Positions 16,871 to 26,007 are shown, counted from the first letter of the stretch. The stretch is DNA of 64,000 bases from Pontibacter oryzae (GCF_003576375.1 NZ_QWGE01000003.1:124001-188000); one strand, 5' to 3'. Notes: generated by a model from the sequence alone, not told the origin. Numbers and translations: made by a program.

Positions 16871-19684
16871 TTACTTACTCAAGTATAACTTTCTTTCAGA
16901 GTATACTTTGGTAAAGTAATCGTCTTGCAGATCGTCAATGAAGTAGATGGCCTCGCCAGTGGATTTCATCTCCGGCCCCAGCTCCTTGTTCACTTCCGGG
17001 AACTTGTTGTACGAGAACACAGGCACCTTAATGGCATACCCGTGCTTGTACGGATTAAAGGTAAAGTCCTTTACCTTCTTATCTCCCAGCATAATCTTGG
17101 TCGCGTAGTTGATGTATGGCTCGCGGTAGGCCTTGGCAATGAACGGGAAGGTGCGCGAGGCACGAGGGTTCGCCTCAATGATGTATACTGTCTCGTTCTT
17201 GATGGCGAACTGGATGTTGATCACACCTACAGTCTGAAGGGCCACCGCAATCTTCTTAGTATACTCTTCAATCTGCTTGATCACCTTCTCGCTCAGGTCA
17301 AACGGAGGCAGCACGGCATAAGAGTCTCCGGAGTGAATACCGGCTGGCTCAATGTGCTCCATGATACCGCAGATGTATACATCCTCGCCGTCGCAGATCG
17401 CGTCGGCCTCGGCCTCAATGGCGTTATCAAGGAAGTGATCGAGCAACACTTTATTACCTGGGTGGTCCTTCAGGAGGTCGATCACGTGGGCTTCCAGCTC
17501 TTTCTCGTTGATCACGATTTTCATGTTCTGGCCACCCAGTACGTAGCTTGGGCGCACCAACAGCGGGAACTTTAACTCCTTGCTTAGCTCCAGCGCCTCC
17601 TCTGCCGTCTCAATCACAGCGAACGGCGGGTACGGAATGCTCAGGTCGCGGAGCAAGGCAGAGAACGAGCCACGGTCCTCGGCTAAGTCTAGGGCTTGGT
17701 AGCTTGTTCCGAAGATCTTGATGCCGAAGCGCTCCAGCTTTTCGGCCAATTTCAGGGCTGTCTGCCCGCCCAGCTGCACTATTACGCCTTCTGGCTTTTC
17801 GTGCAGAATGATATCGTAGATATGCTCCCAGAACACTGGCTCGAAGTACAGCTTGTCCGAAATGTCGAAGTCTGTGGATACCGTCTCTGGGTTGCAGTTG
17901 ATCATGATGGTCTCGTAGCCGCACTCCTTGGCCGCCAGCACGCCGTGCACGCAGCTATAGTCGAACTCGATGCCCTGCCCGATGCGGTTCGGGCCGGAAC
18001 CCAGCACCACTACTTTCTTTTTATCAGACACTACGCTCTCGTTCTCCCCATCGAAGGTGCTGTAGTAGTAAGGTGTGTTCGCCTCGAACTCAGCCGCACA
18101 GGTATCCACCATTTTGTAGACCCTAGTAATGCCCAACTCGGTGCGCACGCTGTGCACTTCGCTTTCCTTGCAGCGCAACAGGTGCGCAATCTGGCGGTCG
18201 GCGTAGCCTTTTATCTTGGCCTCGCGCAGCAACTCTGCCGGTATGGTGGCCAGGCTATACTTCTCAATCTCCTTCTCCGTCACGTCCAGCTCCTCGATCT
18301 GGTTCAGGAACCATGGGTCGATTTTCGTGAGCTTCTGGATGGTGCTGGTCGGGATACCGATGCGCATGGCGTCTTTGATGCTGAACAGGCGGTTCCAGCT
18401 TGGGTTGGCGAGGCTATAAATCAGCTCGTCGTAGTTGGTCTTCTCCTTGCCGTCCGCGCCAATGCCGTTTCGCTTGATCTCCAAGCTCTGGCATGCCTTC
18501 TGCAGCGCCTCCTGGAAGGTGCGGCCAATGCCCATCACCTCACCCACCGATTTCATCTGCAGGCCCAGTTTGCGGTCTGCGCCCGGAAACTTATCGAAGT
18601 TCCAGCGCGGTATTTTCACGATCACGTAATCCAGGGCAGGCTCGAAGTAAGCCGACGTGGTTTTGGTGATGGCGTTTTTCAGTTCGTCCAGGTTATACCC
18701 GATGGCTAGCTTAGCTGCTATCTTCGCGATTGGGTAACCGGTAGCTTTGGAGGCCAGCGCCGAAGAGCGGGAAACGCGCGGGTTAATCTCAATGGCGATG
18801 ATGGTATCGTCTTCTGGGTTCACGGAGAACTGCACGTTACAGCCACCCGCAAACTGCCCGATACCGTTCATCATTTTGATGGCCAGGTCGCGCATCTGCT
18901 GGTATACCGTGTCGGGCAGCGTCATGGCCGGGGCCACCGTAATCGAGTCGCCGGTATGCACACCCATCGGGTCGAAGTTCTCTATAGAGCAGATAATGAT
19001 CACGTTGCCGATGTTGTCGCGCAGCAGTTCCAACTCATACTCCTTCCACCCCAGGATGCTTTGCTCCACTAGCACCTCGTGCGTAGGCGAAGCATGTAAG
19101 CCGCGTGTTAAGGCTGCATCAAACTCCTCGGGGGTATGTACAAAGCCACCACCGTAGCCACCCAGCGTAAACGACGGACGGATAACCAGCGGGAAGCCAA
19201 TCTCCTGTGCAATCTCTTTTCCTTCCAAAAACGATGTGGCTGTCTCGCCCTTGCACACGTTCACGCCAAGCTCCAGCATCTTCAATCGGAACTCCTCGCG
19301 GTCCTCGGTTGTCTCAATCGCTTTGATGTCCACGCCGATGATTTTCACGCCGTACTTTTTCCATATACCGGCTTTGTCACAGTCTATGGCAAGGTTCAGG
19401 GCGGTCTGGCCGCCCATGGTTGGCAGCACGGCATCAATTTGGTGCTTCTCCAGAATCTCGATGATGTACTTCTTCTCCAACGGCTTCAGGTACACATGGT
19501 CGGCCGTTACCGGGTCGGTCATGATCGTGGCTGGGTTAGAGTTGATGAGAATGACTTCTATTCCCTCTTCGCGGAGCGAGCGGGCGGCTTGTGAGCCAGA
19601 ATAGTCGAATTCGCAGGCCTGGCCGATTATGATAGGACCAGAACCAATAATTAAAACGGATTTGATGGAGGTGTCTTTAGGCAT
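16871..19684 (-). CDS. carB: Carbamoyl-phosphate synthase large subunit
   Basis: The 937-residue protein makes carbamoyl phosphate from ammonia (delivered by CarA), bicarbonate and two ATP, for arginine and pyrimidine synthesis. The N-terminal half begins VLIIGSGPIIIGQACEFDYSG; the repeated half begins VVVLGSGPNRIGQGIEFDYSC; both contain ATP-grasp domains (RPSFTLGGYGGG; RPSYVLGGQNM). It ends at about the start of the C-terminal MGS-like allosteric domain found in E. coli CarB (about 1070 residues), so ornithine/UMP control through that domain is absent; short CarB proteins are usual in Bacteroidota. I chose ATG 19684 (MPKDTS) over 19738, because a good promoter lies at 19708-19739, inside the longer frame. 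carA is not in the window. Confidence 0.95.
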   Translation of the reverse strand: MPKDTSIKSVLIIGSGPIIIGQACEFDYSGSQAARSLREEGIEVILINSNPATIMTDPVTADHVYLKPLEKKYIIEILEKHQIDAVLPTMGGQTALNLAIDCDKAGIWKKYGVKIIGVDIKAIETTEDREEFRLKMLELGVNVCKGETATSFLEGKEIAQEIGFPLVIRPSFTLGGYGGGFVHTPEEFDAALTRGLHASPTHEVLVEQSILGWKEYELELLRDNIGNVIIICSIENFDPMGVHTGDSITVAPAMTLPDTVYQQMRDLAIKMMNGIGQFAGGCNVQFSVNPEDDTIIAIEINPRVSRSSALASKATGYPIAKIAAKLAIGYNLDELKNAITKTTSAYFEPALDYVIVKIPRWNFDKFPGADRKLGLQMKSVGEVMGIGRTFQEALQKACQSLEIKRNGIGADGKEKTNYDELIYSLANPSWNRLFSIKDAMRIGIPTSTIQKLTKIDPWFLNQIEELDVTEKEIEKYSLATIPAELLREAKIKGYADRQIAHLLRCKESEVHSVRTELGITRVYKMVDTCAAEFEANTPYYYSTFDGENESVVSDKKKVVVLGSGPNRIGQGIEFDYSCVHGVLAAKECGYETIMINCNPETVSTDFDISDKLYFEPVFWEHIYDIILHEKPEGVIVQLGGQTALKLAEKLERFGIKIFGTSYQALDLAEDRGSFSALLRDLSIPYPPFAVIETAEEALELSKELKFPLLVRPSYVLGGQNMKIVINEKELEAHVIDLLKDHPGNKVLLDHFLDNAIEAEADAICDGEDVYICGIMEHIEPAGIHSGDSYAVLPPFDLSEKVIKQIEEYTKKIAVALQTVGVINIQFAIKNETVYIIEANPRASRTFPFIAKAYREPYINYATKIMLGDKKVKDFTFNPYKHGYAIKVPVFSYNKFPEVNKELGPEMKSTGEAIYFIDDLQDDYFTKVYSERKLYLSK

Positions 19685-19707
19685 TGGGATGGTATGTATA
19701 AATTGCC

Positions 19708-19739
19708 CAAAGTTACCGCAAAATGTTTTGGCACGCAAA
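19708..19739 (-). promoter_or_regulatory. Predicted carB promoter
   Basis: Minus strand: TTTG (-33) at 19736-19739, 20-base spacer, TAACTTTG (-7) at 19708-19715. Both boxes match the Bacteroidota consensus exactly, about 24 bases before the chosen ATG. Confidence 0.65.
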
Positions 19740-19966
19740 AGGAAAAATCCCTGGATGCATATTTACTACCCTATTATAGCATCTTTTAAGCTAGCTTTAA
19801 TTTCTAATTGAGCCGTATTTTATCCCTTCCCGGCATGTGAGGGCATATTATGACTTATCAAAAGTGATCAATAAAAAGATGGAAATATAAAGTATATCCG
19901 GCCAACATGTACATAAATCCTCTATCGCACGTAAGCTACAAGTATAAACCATACTTTATTTCACTT

Positions 19967-20185
19967 ATGGCCCCAAGACAGGATGATCATATAACAAATG
20001 CAGACGAGAGCAAACGCCTGCCCGACGAAAACCCGGAACCACTGGCTGGCTCCCTGAAAAAGGAAACAGACATTATGGATGGTGAATACGAAGGCAAAGA
20101 ACAAGGTGGTAACGTAGCCGCCAAGAACGAAGAGGACACCAGAAAACTGGATGGCAGCAACGCCAACAACCTGCGCACCAAGTAG
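19967..20185 (+). CDS. Small hydrophilic protein, function unknown
   Basis: A 72-residue, highly charged protein without hydrophobic segments (MAPRQDDHITNADESKRL... ending NANNLRTK). Composition (Asp, Glu, Lys, Asn, Gly) suggests an intrinsically disordered, possibly stress-related protein, but no family is recognised. The frame extends to 19907, but the upstream part is poorly protein-like, so ATG 19967 is preferred. A clear terminator follows 24 bases after the stop, which supports a real single-gene transcript. Confidence 0.6.
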   Translation: MAPRQDDHITNADESKRLPDENPEPLAGSLKKETDIMDGEYEGKEQGGNVAAKNEEDTRKLDGSNANNLRTK

Positions 20186-20208
20186 CGCTTTAGCCTTACT
20201 AGCCATAC

Positions 20209-20250
20209 AAAAGCCCGACCCAGATAACTACTGTTCTGAGTCGGGCTTTT
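20209..20250 (+). terminator. Rho-independent terminator
   Basis: Perfect 11-bp arms AAAAGCCCGAC/GTCGGGCTTTT around a 20-base loop, ending in a T run, after the gene at 19967-20185. Confidence 0.85.
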
Positions 20251-20419
20251 GCTTATGTAGTATGGCTAGCATGCCAGCTATATTAAAATTAGCATGCACA
20301 CTCACATTTAAAAAAAACAATTTTATGCAGCTCAATTAATATCAATATTAGTATTTAATGTTTTGAAGTCAACAGATTAAACACTAATATTAGGATATCT
20401 CAATGTCATACAAGTTCTT

Positions 20420-20824
20420 ATGGTTTTATCGGACACACCATATATACATGTAGAGTATTACCCTGCGCACAACGTAATCGTGACGCAATGGTATGCTCAC
20501 TGCACGAGCCGTGAGTACCGTAATGCGTTGAATCGTTTTTTGGCTTATGTTACCTCCATGGACATATCTTACGCCATTGCCGACAGGCGCCTATTGCCTC
20601 CCCTGCCTCCAGAAGACACCCGCTGGACCCTCACAGAATATATTGAAGACTTTAAAAAGTTGCCGCTAAAACGATTTGCCATTATTAATTCGTTTGACCC
20701 TGCCGCCAGCACCCAGGTGCAAGAGTTTATCCATAACAAAGCGAACCCGCTGCCCTTTGAGGTACGGGTTTTTGAGGACCTTACCTCTGCGTATGACTGG
20801 TTGATAGAAGACCAGCAAAAGTAA
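20420..20824 (+). CDS. Conserved-looking hypothetical protein
   Basis: A 134-residue soluble protein with an alternating strand/helix pattern: a first strand pair (HVEYYPAHNVIVTQWYAH), a helix (SREYRNALNRFLAYV), a strand with D and R (ISYAIADRRLL), a later strand (KRFAIINSF) and a final strand-helix (FEVRVFEDLTSAYDWLIE). The layout resembles small STAS/SpoIIAA-like domains, in which a final helix follows the last strand; this is only a structural guess. No signal peptide. It is single, with about 170 AT-rich bases upstream, which hold no gene. Confidence 0.6.
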   Translation: MVLSDTPYIHVEYYPAHNVIVTQWYAHCTSREYRNALNRFLAYVTSMDISYAIADRRLLPPLPPEDTRWTLTEYIEDFKKLPLKRFAIINSFDPAASTQVQEFIHNKANPLPFEVRVFEDLTSAYDWLIEDQQK

Positions 20825-20881
20825 GGCCCTTCCCGAGCCTTGTATATGGCGCATACGGGTAGTATAGGTTGCACCTACTGC

Positions 20882-21535
20882 TTATCTCCCCGCCTCGCCA
20901 GCGTCCTGCTCCAACTGCTGCAGGGCAGCCAAAAGCTGCTCGTAAGGCATGTAGCCCCGGGCCACTAAGTATAGTTTTTCCCAGGATTGGCAGATAACAG
21001 CCGGGAAACCTGTAATCCCCCAGTTTTCTACCAACTCAAAATCCTGCCTCGCCTTTGCCAGAAACTCTTTATCTGTAAACTTTCGCTTAAAGTCACCCTC
21101 GTCTGCGCCGAAAGCACGCACTACAGGCAGGTATACGTCCACTTCGTTCAGGTCTTTGCCTTCCTCAAAATGCAGCCTCTGGATTGCCGTGGCCATAGGC
21201 AGTTGTTGGTCCGGGAAGTAGTCCTTTAGTATGGCTAGTGCTATGGCAGGCGGCTCAGAGTTGCTTTGGTAGGTGCCCTTGTCCAGTATCTCGCGGTGGT
21301 AAGTATCTGTTAATTTCACACCGGCAACCTCCTCTAGCCGCGGGGCCGCCTGGCGTATAAAGCTGGCCATGCCGCTAATCGGGCGCACGTTCTCACCGCG
21401 AATCATGCCGCCGCTTAAGGCTACAAAATCATACTTTTGGTTATGCTCTTTATAGAGGCGCTCCATAACGGGGCTCATGCCATAGCACCAGCCACACAGG
21501 GCATCCTGAACATAGTATATTGTTTGGTTTTTCAT
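20882..21535 (-). CDS. DsbA family thioredoxin-fold protein
   Basis: A 217-residue cytoplasmic-looking protein (no signal peptide) with the active-site motif CGWC (Cys14-Cys17) after the first strand (TIYYVQDALCGWCYG), a large helical insertion, and the cis-proline loop GITGFPAVI near residue 175. This is the DsbA/FrnE-like branch of thioredoxin-fold oxidoreductases; relatives act on cytoplasmic disulfides or serve in polyketide or stress responses. The exact substrate is unknown. The gene is divergent from the acyltransferase gene across about 120 bases. Confidence 0.85.
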   Translation of the reverse strand: MKNQTIYYVQDALCGWCYGMSPVMERLYKEHNQKYDFVALSGGMIRGENVRPISGMASFIRQAAPRLEEVAGVKLTDTYHREILDKGTYQSNSEPPAIALAILKDYFPDQQLPMATAIQRLHFEEGKDLNEVDVYLPVVRAFGADEGDFKRKFTDKEFLAKARQDFELVENWGITGFPAVICQSWEKLYLVARGYMPYEQLLAALQQLEQDAGEAGR

Positions 21536-21653
21536 CAGATCAGGTAATTTGTTTTGTTTTCAACTCCGCAATGGGGCAAAGGTTTTCCAAAGATTGCCAA
21601 GCAGCTATGGCGGCAAAAAGCTATCTTGCTTTTTTGATTGTTACAGAGCCCTT

Positions 21654-23012
21654 ATGCTTTACGCCATACTTAAGTTTATTTACCGGGTGGGTCTTCAGGT
21701 GTTTTTCCGGAAGTTTGAGGTGCGTAACCGCCACCTGATACCTGCCCAGGGTCCCCTGCTGGTCGTAAGCAACCACCCTAATACCTTCATGGACCCAATC
21801 GTGATTGCCTCGCTACTGCGCCAGCCAGTATACTTTATTGCGAAAGGGACAGTGTTTGGCTCGGGTTTCCAGAACTGGATGCTGCGCCAAATGCACCTCA
21901 TCCCAATACATCGGCGCGAGGACAACCCTGACCAGCCTATCAGCAACGAAGAGGCTTTTTCGGCTAGTTTTCGGGCGTTGCGGGATGGCCAAACGCTGCT
22001 CATTTTCCCGGAAGGCAACAGTTTCAACCAGCGCCGCCTGCGCAAGATTAAAACAGGCACGGCACGCATTGCCTTGGGCGCCGAGGCAGAAAACAACTAC
22101 ACATTAGGCGTAAAGATACTGCCAATAGGGCTGAATTACTCAGCGCCTACTCGGTTCCGCAGCAATGTTTTTGTGAACATTGGTGAGCCGATAGAAGTTG
22201 CCGATTACCTGGAAGCCTATGTGCAGGATAAAAAAGCGGCTACCGTAGCCCTGACGGATGAAATCAGAAACTGCCTGGAAAGCCGCATTATCCATACCCC
22301 AACCGACGAGGAAGACACGCTGGCGCGCCAAGTAGAAACACTGTACAAAAAACGACTCGCTGCCACCATTCCTGCCACTGCACCGCCGCACATTCATGAT
22401 TTTATACTTACCAAAGCTATAATTAGAGGCATAAACCATTTTAGCCAGGTGGCACCCGAGCGGGTCAATGCCATTAAGAAAGAGATCAACCACTATACCC
22501 TGCAGCTAAAGCGCCTCCGGCTGCACGATGCCCTGTTAGGTAAAGGCCCTACAACCATACTTCGTAAGAGCGCCATCGGATTGTTTTTCCTATTGTTAGG
22601 CCTACCTATTTACCTGTATGGGTTGCTGCATAACTACCTTCCCTACATTATCCCCTCCAGGGTGGCACGCGCTGTAACCAAAGAGGAGGAGTGGTATGCG
22701 CCTATTATGCTCACTGTTGGCATCTTTACCTTTCCGCTATTTTATTGGCTGGAAGTATGGTTGCTCTCGCAATGGATAGATATGGAAGGATTGATTCTAG
22801 TGCTTCACTTGATTACCCTGCCACTGAGCGGCTTTTTTACGCTTGGCTACTGGGATACGCTGCTCCACACCCAGGCACACTGGCTGTTGCTCCGGATGTT
22901 TTTTCAGCGCCGGCGCCTGATAGAGCAATTACAGAAGGAGCGAGAGCACATAATTGCACAGCTAGAACAGGCCCGTGTAGAGTATCTTGCACTCCAAAAT
23001 ACGGGTTCTTAA
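21654..23012 (+). CDS. PlsC-type glycerophospholipid acyltransferase
   Basis: A 452-residue membrane-associated acyltransferase. The catalytic motif is NHPNTFMD (His with Asp six residues on), followed by the second block (GSGFQNWMLRQMHLIPIHR) and FPEGNS, as in the PF01553 lysophosphatidate/glycerol-3-phosphate acyltransferases. The C-terminal 200 residues add a helical region and about four membrane helices, beyond the core of a classical PlsC (about 240 residues). It probably acylates glycerol-3-phosphate or lysophospholipid at the inner membrane. The frame opens at 21549, but homology-like sequence begins at ATG 21654. Confidence 0.85.
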   Translation: MLYAILKFIYRVGLQVFFRKFEVRNRHLIPAQGPLLVVSNHPNTFMDPIVIASLLRQPVYFIAKGTVFGSGFQNWMLRQMHLIPIHRREDNPDQPISNEEAFSASFRALRDGQTLLIFPEGNSFNQRRLRKIKTGTARIALGAEAENNYTLGVKILPIGLNYSAPTRFRSNVFVNIGEPIEVADYLEAYVQDKKAATVALTDEIRNCLESRIIHTPTDEEDTLARQVETLYKKRLAATIPATAPPHIHDFILTKAIIRGINHFSQVAPERVNAIKKEINHYTLQLKRLRLHDALLGKGPTTILRKSAIGLFFLLLGLPIYLYGLLHNYLPYIIPSRVARAVTKEEEWYAPIMLTVGIFTFPLFYWLEVWLLSQWIDMEGLILVLHLITLPLSGFFTLGYWDTLLHTQAHWLLLRMFFQRRRLIEQLQKEREHIIAQLEQARVEYLALQNTGS

Positions 23013-23205
23013 CAACCTTCCCTCGTAAAAGACTCCTTCCTTTTACCAGCACGATCTGCACCTATACCTTGCACCCAGCCGTCATTAGCTAAATAACTAT
23101 TAAGCCCATAAACAAACATTGCACTGGAAATCCACCTTAACTCCCACTGCTCGTAAAAGTAAGGCTAGTATTAAATCTTATACTGGTTAAAACAGACAAC
23201 AAGCT

Positions 23206-23502
23206 ATGAAAAAGACCTTTGTAAACTGCGCTGCAGCCCTTGTAGTATCGGGCTTACTATTTAGTTGCACCACCTCTGACTCCACCACGGATTCTGAGGC
23301 AGATATAAATTCTGAAACCGGCACCATGGATGATGATTACGGCTCCACCACAACCGGCACAACTACGGGAACAACAACCGGTACCACGACTGGAACAACC
23401 ACCGGTACCACAACCGGAACAACAACCGGTACCACAACCGGAACAACCACCGGTACCACGACTGGAACAACCACAGGTACAACCGGGACTACAACCATGT
23501 AG
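23206..23502 (+). CDS. Lipoprotein with Thr-Thr-Thr-Gly tandem repeat
   Basis: A 98-residue lipoprotein: signal and lipobox LLFSC (Cys21), an acidic Ser/Thr/Asp stretch to about residue 45, then a run of about a dozen TTTG units to the end. The DNA repeat is 12/24 bp (23345-23490; units like GGAACAACCACCGGTACC), with synonymous changes among units. It is presumably a surface or periplasmic tether or spacer; Thr-rich stretches in Bacteroidota can carry O-glycans on D-S/T-hydrophobic motifs, which are not clearly present here. Copy number is likely variable. A terminator follows 28 bases after the stop. Confidence 0.75.
   Translation: MKKTFVNCAAALVVSGLLFSCTTSDSTTDSEADINSETGTMDDDYGSTTTGTTTGTTTGTTTGTTTGTTTGTTTGTTTGTTTGTTTGTTTGTTGTTTM
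23345..23490 (+). repeat. 12/24-bp coding minisatellite (TTTG)n
   Basis: Tandem 12-bp units encoding G-T-T-T, arranged largely as 24-bp pairs, each pair containing GGTACC. Units differ at third codon positions, so the array is not newly expanded. Confidence 0.85.
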
Positions 23503-23529
23503 CTAATTACTGAACGGTAATACAGATAT

Positions 23530-23562
23530 AAAAAGGCAGACACTCGCGGGTTTGCCTTTTTA
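23530..23562 (+). terminator. Rho-independent terminator
   Basis: AAAAAGGCAGAC pairs imperfectly with GTTTGCCTTTTT, ending in a T run, between the TTTG lipoprotein gene and the HTTM gene that starts 23 bases later. Confidence 0.75.
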
Positions 23563-23584
23563 TGTTTCTTAACACAGCACATGC

Positions 23585-25105
23585 ATGAAGTATCTGGAGC
23601 AATACTTACGACATGTTTTTACGGTAGACCTGCGGGCACTAGCCCTGATGCGCATCTGGCTCGCTGGCATAGTCCTGCTTGACCTGGCTATACGGGCAAC
23701 AGACCTGGAAGCGCACTATGCTAACACCGGGATCTTGCCCCTGCACGTGCTGCACCAATACCTTTGGCTACCACAATACTTCTCGCTTCATGCACTTAGC
23801 GGGCAGTGGCAGGCGCAGCTATTGCTTTTTGTACTTGCCGCCCTTGCTGCTTTTAGCCTTTTGCTGGGGTATAAAACAAGAACAGCCACTGTAGTAAGCT
23901 GGCTGCTTTTGGTTTCGCTGCAGAACAGAAACCCGATGATTACCCAGGGCGGCGACAGCTTGCTGCGCATGCTTCTGTTCTGGGGCATGTTCCTTCCGTG
24001 GGGCAGATATTACGCTTACGATGCCATTAATTCTGTTAGAACAAGGCTCACTGAGCAAACAACCAGCTATTTCAGCCCGGCCTCGATAGCGTACATCCTA
24101 CAGATTGCCTTAGTATACTTTTGCACCGGGCTACTGAAAAACTCACCGGAGTGGCGCACCGACGGCACAGCTTTATACTATGCCCTCAGCCTGGATCAAA
24201 TCCTGATGCCCGGTGGCAAGTTGATCTACCAATACCCTGATCTGCTGCGCTTTTTAACCCTAGCTACGGTGTACACCGAACTTATCCTCCCCTTCCTGCT
24301 GCTTATTCCGTTTTATACTAAATTCTTCCGGATGGTGGTGGTCGGCGTGCTAGTGAGCCTGCATATTGGCATCAGCCTTACGTTGTTTGTAGGCTTGTTT
24401 TATCTGATAAACATTGCCTCGGTAGCGGGACTGCTCCCGGCATCATTTATGGATTGGATTGACAGGCGCCTGATGGCTTCGTATAGGCGCTTGCGAAGCG
24501 GGCAGTTTTGGCCACTGGTCTCGTACCTGGATAAGCTGCCCGGCATCCGGGTGTCGGTGCATCTGCCGAACCGTGCAAGCGCAACGCGCCTACGCCCATA
24601 CTTTCTGAGTGCATTTATAGTGTTTTCCCTGCTTTACAGCATCTGGTGGAACTTAAGCACCACCAACCTGCCGCTCCGCACGCTGCCTGATAGCAGCCGT
24701 TGGTTTGGCTACCTGCTACGCCTCGACCAGCACTGGGGCATGTTTTCCCCGACTGTTTTCAAGGATGATGGTTGGTATGTGCTGGAGGGCAAAACCGCGA
24801 CAGGCAATATTATCGACCTTAACCAAGAAGGTAAGGCATTAGACCATGTTAAGCCTGCCTCTGTTATGGCGCTTTTCAAAAACGACCGCTGGCGGAAATA
24901 CTCCGAAAACTACTTATTCGTTTCAAACTCATACTTGCGGCCTTACTACTGCAATTACCTGGTGCGCCGCTGGAACGAGGCACATCCGCAAGCGCCAATC
25001 AAAAACTTAGAGGTAGTGTATATGCTGGAGCCCTCGCTACCAGACTATCAGGTAGCCACTCCAACCCGCCAAGTGCTTTGCTCTTGTGCCAATGCCCCAG
25101 AGTGA
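23585..25105 (+). CDS. HTTM domain (vitamin K-dependent carboxylase-like) membrane protein
   Basis: A 506-residue inner-membrane protein with several transmembrane helices in the N-terminal 300 residues and a soluble C-terminus. The HTTM domain is marked by RALALMRIWLAGIVLLDL at the start, NRNPMITQGGDSLLRMLLFW and the later TGLLKNSPEWRTDGTALYYAL. HTTM is related to vertebrate gamma-glutamyl carboxylase, but bacterial members of this length have no proven reaction. The tail (HWGMFSPTVFKDDGWYVLEG) is common in the Bacteroidota subgroup. It lies between two small lipoprotein genes on the same strand; a terminator precedes it, so it has its own promoter. Confidence 0.85.
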   Translation: MKYLEQYLRHVFTVDLRALALMRIWLAGIVLLDLAIRATDLEAHYANTGILPLHVLHQYLWLPQYFSLHALSGQWQAQLLLFVLAALAAFSLLLGYKTRTATVVSWLLLVSLQNRNPMITQGGDSLLRMLLFWGMFLPWGRYYAYDAINSVRTRLTEQTTSYFSPASIAYILQIALVYFCTGLLKNSPEWRTDGTALYYALSLDQILMPGGKLIYQYPDLLRFLTLATVYTELILPFLLLIPFYTKFFRMVVVGVLVSLHIGISLTLFVGLFYLINIASVAGLLPASFMDWIDRRLMASYRRLRSGQFWPLVSYLDKLPGIRVSVHLPNRASATRLRPYFLSAFIVFSLLYSIWWNLSTTNLPLRTLPDSSRWFGYLLRLDQHWGMFSPTVFKDDGWYVLEGKTATGNIIDLNQEGKALDHVKPASVMALFKNDRWRKYSENYLFVSNSYLRPYYCNYLVRRWNEAHPQAPIKNLEVVYMLEPSLPDYQVATPTRQVLCSCANAPE

Positions 25106-25183
25106 AGGTATAACACAAATAACCTGATCGGTTTTAAAGAAAGTAACGTACAAGTGTAATCTTTTACAACCCTTAAACTGAAT

Positions 25184-25414
25184 ATGATCATGAAAAAAAC
25201 TCACATTGCTATACTTGCCGCTGCTGTTTTTATGAGCACCAGCCTTTACAGTTGCTCTTCTGAGACCACGACAGGCGTAGACACAGAATCTACTGAAAAC
25301 GAACTGGATGGGCAACCTAATGATGAAAACGAAGGCAGCATGAGCCAAGACAACGTAAGCCCGCTAGACACTGCCAGCAACGCAACAGGCGACACTACGG
25401 GCATTAACCACTAA
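25184..25414 (+). CDS. Small acidic lipoprotein, function unknown
   Basis: A 76-residue lipoprotein with lipobox LYSC (Cys24) followed by a low-complexity acidic region (Ser, Thr, Glu, Asp, Asn). ATG codons at 25184 and 25190 are both possible; the second gives a typical MKK start. It resembles in build the lipoproteins at 4698 and 23206. A strong palindromic terminator lies 80 bases downstream. Confidence 0.7.
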   Translation: MIMKKTHIAILAAAVFMSTSLYSCSSETTTGVDTESTENELDGQPNDENEGSMSQDNVSPLDTASNATGDTTGINH

Positions 25415-25494
25415 ATGGCGCGCAAGTTTTTGGGGCCAAAGTAAAATCAGCAACATTACTGATTTAACCTGCTCTGTAAAGTATGAACCTCACC

Positions 25495-25542
25495 AAACAC
25501 AAGGTGGGCCGGCTTCTTAAGAAGCCGGCCCACCTTGTGTTT
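25495..25542. terminator. Bidirectional terminator, 48-bp perfect palindrome
   Basis: Arms of 24 bp (25495-25518 and 25519-25542) are perfectly complementary without a spacer, with A-rich and T-rich outer ends. It lies between the convergent genes at 25184 (+) and 25561 (-). Confidence 0.9.
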
Positions 25543-25560
25543 TATTAAGTGATACCAGAA

Positions 25561-26007
25561 TCAATCTTCGTCGCTGCTGAGTGCGTGGCCTACAGCAGCT
25601 GCCACCATACCGCCCAGCAAGTAATACCCGATGGTCATGGCCTGCGTTTTATGGGTTTTGTTACTTGGTTCTTCGCCTAAGCCTAGTGGCCCTGGCAAAA
25701 ATACGGCTCCTGCTCCGGCAGCGGCACCAAGTATGGCCCCGCGCCACCAGGCATCTTTGCCTGTACCCGCTAGGCTGTAAAAAAGGGAGTTCGAAAGCAT
25801 GTCTCCGGCGAGCGCCCAGTTGTGCAGTTCCTCCTTGTTCTGTGGCGGCTCTTCACCGGCCTTTTTCATAATTTTGGTGATGGAGCGCATCCCGAGCACA
25901 TCCATTCTGGGGGCATCCGGCATCAGACGCCGTGCAGTTTCGTGCAATAGGGTTAGGGCACAGGCTCCTGCCAGCCCCCCAACCATTGCTTTTATCGCAT
26001 TGTTCAT
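25561..26007 (-). CDS. Hypothetical membrane protein
   Basis: A 148-residue protein with a first hydrophobic segment (MVGGLAGACALTLLHETARRL), a Gly/Ala-rich pair of membrane segments (RGAILGAAAGAGAVFLPG; YYLLGGMVAAAVGHAL) and an acidic C-terminus. I recognise no domain; the Gly/Ala-rich segments are like those of small glycine-zipper or DUF-type membrane proteins. ATG 26007 is preferred to the frame opening at 26055, since the extra residues are not protein-like. It shares a terminator with the convergent lipoprotein gene and lies close downstream of the DUF3616 gene (63 bases), so co-transcription is possible. Confidence 0.6.
   Translation of the reverse strand: MNNAIKAMVGGLAGACALTLLHETARRLMPDAPRMDVLGMRSITKIMKKAGEEPPQNKEELHNWALAGDMLSNSLFYSLAGTGKDAWWRGAILGAAAGAGAVFLPGPLGLGEEPSNKTHKTQAMTIGYYLLGGMVAAAVGHALSSDED

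Noticed and set aside
16545-16914. Two short opposing frames in the carB-DUF4834 spacer
   Set aside because: They overlap dyads and the carB terminator, and translate to low-quality peptides.
17696-18709. 337-codon frame antisense to carB
   Set aside because: Shadow of carB codon usage; no start-region signal and no protein-like pattern.
23345-23490. Repeat array as CRISPR
   Set aside because: Units are 12/24 bp with no unique spacers, in frame within a lipoprotein gene.
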